64,000 nt of DNA from Liolophura sinensis. Taxonomy: Eukaryota > Mollusca > Polyplacophora > Chitonida > Chitonidae. Both the position numbers and the translations under genes were made by a program. Of this stretch, positions 57,782 through 64,000 are shown piece after piece. The stretch spans positions 16,233,385 to 16,297,384 of the forward strand of contig NC_088295.1 of NCBI RefSeq assembly GCF_032854445.1, written 5' to 3'. The notes under the pieces were generated by a model. It searched no databases. It saw nothing but the letters and a program-made list of their open reading frames with translations, and was not told where the DNA came from. Position 1 is the first letter of the stretch. Every line of letters starts with the position of its first letter.

Positions 57782-60574
57782 GAATTATCTGGTCTCTCTT
57801 CATCAGTTTTTCTTACAGCAGTCGTGTGCATGGCAACACTATCAACGTTTGCAAAATTTACTCTCTCACCAGGTAATCTAAAATTAACCTGATTGAATGC
57901 AGATACTGGGAGATGATATCCATCTCATTGAGAAACAGTTTGGCAAAACTGCCTGTGCCCAGAAAGACATCGTTATGGATTGCTAATGATGATCCCGTGG
58001 ATTTGGATAATTTATGATAAGGTTCGTTCGGTTTATGCATCTGGAAATGTACTACAGAAACTCATTGGCGTAAGTGTTTAACTTTGGGACAGGAACAACC
58101 AGAATCACTCTCAGTTCTAATACTAGTATATCTTCGCCCGTACGAGTTGGTAGCAAGTTATCAGTATTGCCAACACAAAAGCAGCGTGGTTGTCACGGCT
58201 GAAATGTTATTTCTGATTTCTGATAGCCATGCATTCATTTATGGACTATCTACGGAAATCAATGTAACACAATATGTGATCAACAGAATGGTGTGCCAGG
58301 GAGTTTTGGGCTTGGGGATCTTTGACATTTTTGGAACAAGGATGAAAATGTGATAACTTCATTGTCGATGGCGTGAGACATGGACACACAACGTGTGAAA
58401 TGTGTGAGAAACCTAACAGTAGTGTTGCCGAACTACGTGTAAATGACTGGCTTGGGACTGAAAATACCGCAGTGTATGCCACAGTGGGATCATGCCGATT
58501 AGAGCATGAACTGTAAACATTTTTTTTTTACCAAAAAGGTATAATCGAACAATTGACGCTCTCTGCGGACTTACGGCAAGACCGTTACATCGAATCACTA
58601 AACACAACGTTTTAATACATGTTTGCAATCATTGCAGTCGTTTTATCTGGCAAGTTGTCCTTAATTGAGCCGTCGTGTCGAGATCGGTATGACTTAATTA
58701 TGAATGCGAGACAGTGCAACAATACAGCAGTTCAACATGCCACTAGAATTTATTAAGGTCGAAAAGCGTCGCGTGGTTACTTACAAGATCAGTCTGGATC
58801 ATTCGGATGGCAAACTCATCTTTCCGGTGAATTAAGTGGAAATTACTTGGAGGGGAAATGCCTAGAGGAGAATGAGCTATATGTTTTTATGATGTTACAG
58901 GTGTTTTGGGGGATTATCAAGTGCTGTGGGTACGCTCGGCATTGAACAGCTGAGTTATGTGTGTATAAGACAAGACCATCAGTTGAATACAGCTGCCTTT
59001 GAATTCTGTTAATTATCTACAACAATCCTCCAGTATATGGATAGAGAAAACTTATATTTACTGTAGAACAAGTTATGTACAGATTGTATATGTTTACAGT
59101 TAATCCGTTTTCTTATGGCCGTGAGTGTGAAGAAATCCTATAAATCTTACATATGTAATTCAAAATATTTACCTCAGAGAATTTAGCTTTCATCTTTCTA
59201 ATATTTCGTACGAATTATGGAACTTCCGTATTTGGCCACCAACCCACCAACATTTTATATACGTTAAGTAGCGAGAAACATAAATGAAATGATAGTGTTA
59301 TTTAGAATGTCAACATGATTATTTTTCTTTCGCGCGGTTCTGCTGCACTTTGTTGAACAGATATAAATATATTTGTGTATCATTGAATATATAATCGTGA
59401 CGTCCTTTTGCAATAGAAAAAAGTTCACCGACTCTGTCCTACAAAACCTACGTATCATACATAACTGATAGCCAGGTACAGGCTATAATTTTATACAGAT
59501 ATACATCTGCTGACAGGTTGTAAAAAATATATATTAATGAGAAAAGAGCATATAAATATATTTTCACACCATCAAAACAGATTTCAAAATTGTGTATGTA
59601 TAAAACTGATTTTATGCTTCTTTCATGCAGTGACTTAATGTTTTGTCAAGAGAATTTTGAGCTGTTAATGAATTTTCATTGTCGTCTTAGATGGATATTT
59701 TTCCACATCTAAGATCACCAGCAAAATCTTTTCCTTAACTGGATTGATTTTCAGGTCTTGGTACCAGTTGGACCCAGTTTAAGATCCATCCAATTTTCCC
59801 TCTTTCCTAGTTATTGAAAAACCATGCTGTAAGCTGTACAAACATTCTTTGCTGCTCGATCGAACAAAACAGCGTCTCAAATGCACATAAAGTCATATAA
59901 CATAGTATACGTGTAGTTTGGAGAAGGCTTACAGGCATTATCAGTGAATGCTTTGAAATCTATTAACTTTACAAAATGTTTTACTTTTTTGAAACTACAT
60001 GTTTTAAATGTTCATATTGTTACCAAGGCTATAAAACGGTTAAAGTCCCACAGTAAATATAGATATCTTTACAACTTACTTTGTCCGATTTATACATACA
60101 GTACGCTTACAGTAAGTGTTCCTAGAGGTCCCATATACCTCTTACATGGAGATCCGTAACCCATATGTGTAAGTCCTGAAAATATTTTTTAAAATGTATA
60201 CACTTGGTGTACCTACATACGTACAAGCCTAGCTTTACGCGCATATAGATAGGTAAAATTAATATAGTATAAGTTTAGTATAGTATAATTATAACTGGTG
60301 TCCTGCATGGGTATGCTTCTTTTAGGCTTTGGTCAAACGCTCAAAGACTAAATAAAACTTGGAAAGATATCCTAAACGATATCATATAAGATTATAAACG
60401 CGGTTTGTATGCACAATTAAACCAGTCATCACATGGTTGACGGATGTCTTCAGCTTTCTATTTTGATTTCCTCGATATTAGCCACTGTTCTGTATATATT
60501 GTGCACATAAGAGGCAACTGAACTCATTTTATAGCTATTCGCACGAATTAAGAGATTTCATGCATGTCTACCCT

Positions 60575-60576
<2 letters not shown>
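57782..60576. other. Unassigned, possible 3' UTR then intergenic
   Basis: No gene recognised on either strand. The open frame at 58084-58353 has no domain and sits in what would be the 3' UTR of the alternative exon. Confidence 0.35.

Positions 60577-60604
<28 letters not shown>
60577..60604. repeat. T28 homopolymer
   Basis: A run of 28 T. Unlike 46838, no SINE body follows, so it is a bare homopolymer or the tail of an unrecognised minus-strand retroposon. Confidence 0.9.
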
Positions 60605-60607
<3 letters not shown>

Positions 60608-61683
60608 TGAAGAGTTTAAGTATTGTTGATTTATATTGAAGTTTTGTTACATATTTTTAACTTTATATCAGTTATATGCTCGAGTCTTTAAACGAGGAAA
60701 CCGTTATTCATTCAGGATTTCTCTTGGAAAACTTAACATCAAGCCTACAGAACTATATATAGGCTGGCAGGTAAAATAGTGTAGAAATTGTTTAATTTTT
60801 ATAAAAGACATAACAGCAATGGGTGTTTTTAATTTTCATGAGGGTTCATTGTTGATACAGGCTTCTTAAGTTGTGCATAGTCTACCGGAGCGTTGAAATC
60901 TTGGTTGTACTTGGTGAATGCATAACGTGATGAACTGCGGTTGAATGGAAATTCATATGAGCGGTTTTCCCAAATTTCGTGACAGGATATGTATGCCTAC
61001 GGTTTTCAGTCGGTATGTCCCGTCAAGTGCAGTTGCTCGTATATCCTTCTTGGTTGCATGAACTAATCACCTGCACGTATGAATGCGTCTGTAATATTAC
61101 TTCATTGCATGGCTACAAATGGAGCAAATATGAGGAGATGGTTCTTATCTAACATTGAAAATTAAATTAAGTCGCATTTCAGTATCCCACCTTTAGGTTT
61201 ACTGTATGCTATTTAGTTAAGTTTATTTCTCACAAATTACATCAAAAGGAGATAAACGCCGTATTGAAAGTTTATTTATCTCAATGGGGTTTAACGATGT
61301 AATCAACAGTTTTTCAGTATAAAGGCGGCCAGATTTACCGGCTGAGGATTCAGAAGGTCTTATGGAAAAAAACGACAGCTCTTCGCCCGGTATACATGTA
61401 GGTGGCGAGAGCTTGGCTCTAGCCTGCCACAGCTCAATGGCCAGGTGGACCGGCAACCGCAAGAACAAAGGATGGGCTAACCAGGACTTCTTTATTAATA
61501 GGGAAATATCATAATTGAGGCGATTAGTGTATTTATATGTTTTGTAGTATTATACCTATACATATATGACATCACATAATATACGTATCTAAAGTGCATG
61601 TGAAAAATAAGTGAAATAGATGTATCATTCACGAATTGAATGTTGGATAGGATTGCATTGTATTAGAAATGGTTAAGGCTTAG

Positions 61684-61690
<7 letters not shown>
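60605..61690. other. Unassigned sequence
   Basis: No gene. The region 61225-61470 has GGGGTTTAACGATGTAATCA and GGTGGACCGGCAACCGCAAG, which may be an old minus-strand SINE, but the match is weak. Confidence 0.35.

Positions 61691-61760
<70 letters not shown>
61683..61760. repeat. (AT)n microsatellite
   Basis: About 70 bp of AT/TA dinucleotides with one AC interruption at the start. Confidence 0.97.
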
Positions 61761-61762
<2 letters not shown>

Positions 61763-62364
61763 AATAACACAACTTGGTTTATATATTAATGTGTTGATCT
61801 ACAACACTGCTAAACATGTGCCAAATGTATATGGGATCAAGTGCAAGCCTGTACTATTTTCATATTGATGTCAGGCCTACATACCTTTGCAGATTTGTAT
61901 TAGCGTCATTGAAAAGTCAGTAGTCAGATGATAAAGAAAAAAGATGGATAGTAAAATACCATACTGTTTATATGTTGAACATATGTAGGGCCTCAAGTAG
62001 CCTATTGGTTTTAAATACATGTATATCTGTAAGAGGCCTTGTCATGGTTGTAAAATCCACAAGCAAAATGAAATGTGATAATTTAAACTAGTTAATGTGG
62101 TGAAGGTCAGAGTTGTGGAAAATATTTTGTACCATGGAGTTAAATCTATAAACGAATATTATGATGGTTTCATAGGTAATATGGGATATATGTAATATGC
62201 CAGCAACTTCGGAGTGAAGCGGTTAAGGTTTCTTACCGAGAAGTATTTTTTCACCTTTCTTCCAAAACTGACCTGCGGTGGGGAAGAGGGTTGTAGTAAC
62301 GCCGGTCGACGTCTGTATGGCAAGCAGTTTTAGTTTTTAAACCAATTTTTTTGATATGTTAAAA
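61761..62364. other. Unassigned sequence
   Basis: No gene, RNA or repeat recognised. Confidence 0.35.
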
Positions 62365-63210
62365 TAATTTAAGATATCTTGAATTCATTTAATGAAATGA
62401 TGAAATGGATTTAAGGTATCTATTCATTTCATGATATCAGGAATACTAACCATTTCTTAATACCTTAAATTCAGTAGATGATATCATTAAGTAAATTAAT
62501 GATATCTTGAATTCGATTCTTGATATTTTGAATTCATTTCTTGATATCTTGAACTCATTTCGTGATATCATTAAATATGGCGAATCTGTCCCAGACTTCA
62601 TTGCGTAGACCGCACGTGCGATTTAACCAAAAATGGCGGGCGCACATGTATATATAGTCCCTGGGAACTTTTTGGATAATCGTTATACCTCTTGACTAGA
62701 GGGTTAATTTTTACAGATTTTTCTGCACTTTCCAGTTTAATATTCTTATACTTCAAAACTGTCAGCACCACGTTGCCCAACAGCATACAAGTTACGAAAA
62801 TATAGCATAAAATTTAACTTTTATAGCATAAAAGACTGACAAATACTCTTTAGTAGGAATCACGGGGTTTCCTTTCGTCCACTGTATTTAATGATATCTT
62901 GAAATGAATTCGTGATATCATGAATTGAAAGTGTGATATCTTGAAATGAATGCGGGATATCTGGAAATGACTTGAAGATATCAAGAAACAGACTACATTT
63001 ATTGATATCTTTAACTCTGTTCTTGATGCCTTTAATTCTTTGACATCTGTAAAGTATTTCACGATATCTTAAAAACGCACCAACATACCAGTGGATGATT
63101 TCAAGATATCAGAAATGATTTAATGGCGTCAAGAATGAACTAGTGATATCTTAAATCATTTTAACGTATCAGAAATTTGTTACTGATATCGTTAAATGAA
63201 GTCAAAATAT
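62365..63210. repeat. Two-block cluster of GATATC palindromes
   Basis: Block 1 (62365-62575) has six perfect GATATC and several near matches. Block 2 (62885-63210) has ten. They are spaced roughly 20-35 bp, typically in the form TGATATCTTGAATTCATTT or its reverse. GAATTC palindromes alternate with GATATC in block 1. Confidence 0.92.
62600..62660. promoter_or_regulatory. Promoter-like motifs between the palindrome blocks
   Basis: CGCACGTGCG (an E-box in a palindrome), AAAATGGCGGGCG (YY1-like) and TATATATAG lie within 60 bp. No adjacent coding exon was found, so function is uncertain. Confidence 0.25.
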
Positions 63211-64000
63211 GAAATAATTGGGTTTAAAAAGTAAAACGGCTTCCCATGCGTCCATCTGTCCACGTTTTTGTAAACACTAATATGTTAAATGCTCTTGGCC
63301 AGTGTCACCAGACTTATGCCACATGAATGCTTAGGAAAGAACACTTTTCATTTTCGTAAAATGACCTTGACCAATGCTTTCAGGGTCATTGGAGTCTTGA
63401 TTTGAATTTTGTTAGTCTTCCAAACAAGATATGGCCTGGATTCTTGAGGCAGTTTTCATCATACTTGTATCACATGCAGTTTTCTATTTGACTGTGACCT
63501 ATTTTTCAAGGTCGTTTGACCTGTGCCTCCATTACCTTGTATAAATACACTGTCTCTTGCAGCTGACGTCCCAGGTGCATCTATTGGATTGTACGATATG
63601 TTATCTTTGCCTGTGACGTCTTGATGTCTTCTACCGATAAACCCGACCATTGCAGCGGTGTACAAAACCAATCTAACAAACGATAAATGTGCTCCACCTG
63701 ATAACTTTGTTACGCTAGTATCCGTGCCTCATTCATTCAAATCGACAGACCTCTGAAAATGGCAAATCGCGAAGAGACCAGTGCTATAAAACTCTATGCT
63801 ATCTTAAACAGACCATGCTTCATTCATTCTGACGAAATATTCTTCATTTAGCCGCCAGATGGCTGTCCTCATGGCTGATGATAAAGATTACTTTTTTTCT
63901 CCACAATGCATCTATTTCAGCTTATGTCCAATGCGGAACATATGTTAATATATACATATATGACTCTGATCTCAAAACTTTGTAAGTGTGTAATACGCGC
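63211..64000. other. Unassigned sequence at window end
   Basis: No gene supported. A minus-strand open frame at 63459-63671 has no recognised domain. Confidence 0.35.

Noticed and set aside
58084-58353. 89-aa open frame as a gene
   Set aside because: No start context, domain or splice partners; it lies in probable UTR sequence.

Overview
This is a window of animal nuclear DNA, most likely from a lophotrochozoan such as a mollusc. The evidence is the intron-rich genes, the many tRNA-headed SINEs sharing a conserved MetaSINE-like core and an AAATAAATAAA-type tail, a decayed I/Nimb-type LINE, and frequent TACATGTA-type palindromes. No bacterial, plastid or viral gene was seen. The species cannot be fixed from the sequence alone. 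LAYOUT: 1-14 kb is repeat-dominated. It holds a SINE scrap, a decayed RNase H-bearing non-LTR retrotransposon (about 365-3960), a CA-rich tract, a 71-bp tandem array, two copies of a dispersed segment (5.3-5.9 and 10.9-11.5 kb), two large imperfect inverted repeats (7.6-8.1 and 8.2-9.0 kb), a 140-bp degenerate array, and a 10-copy 25-bp minisatellite. 14.3-32.4 kb, minus strand, is a sphingosine-1-phosphate lyase gene (SGPL1) that I could reconstruct as 16 coding exons (about 566 aa after allowing for frame breaks in exon 3). 32.4-32.7 kb is a compact shared promoter. 38.8-49.85 kb, plus strand, is a PSD/EFA6-type ARF6 exchange factor in 10 coding exons whose splice phases join to an uninterrupted 920-aa protein: disordered N-terminus, SEC7, PH, coiled coil. 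A likely non-coding first exon ends at 32714. A frame-compatible candidate alternative last exon lies at 57685-57781. 50-57 kb holds UTR/intron-like sequence and a 26-bp minisatellite. 58-64 kb has no convincing gene, but does have an AT microsatellite and a striking cluster of GATATC palindromes. HOW THE PARTS RELATE: SGPL1 is the ER enzyme that ends sphingolipid breakdown by cleaving sphingosine-1-phosphate. PSD/EFA6 loads GTP on ARF6 at the plasma membrane and organises cortical actin, endosomes and (in invertebrates) microtubules. They are head-to-head and about 0.2-0.3 kb apart, so they may share regulation; a functional link beyond that is not shown. MOST UNUSUAL SIGNALS: in both genes an exon end with its 5' splice site appears to have seeded a tandem array reaching into the intron. 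A 100-bp array in a PSD intron carries tRNA-like A and B boxes in each unit and ends in a SINE tail. One young SINE sits 28 bp from a PSD 3' splice site and has duplicated the presumed branch-point sequence. Several SINEs have perfect target-site duplications. The candidate alternative C-terminus of PSD ends in a PDZ-ligand motif.
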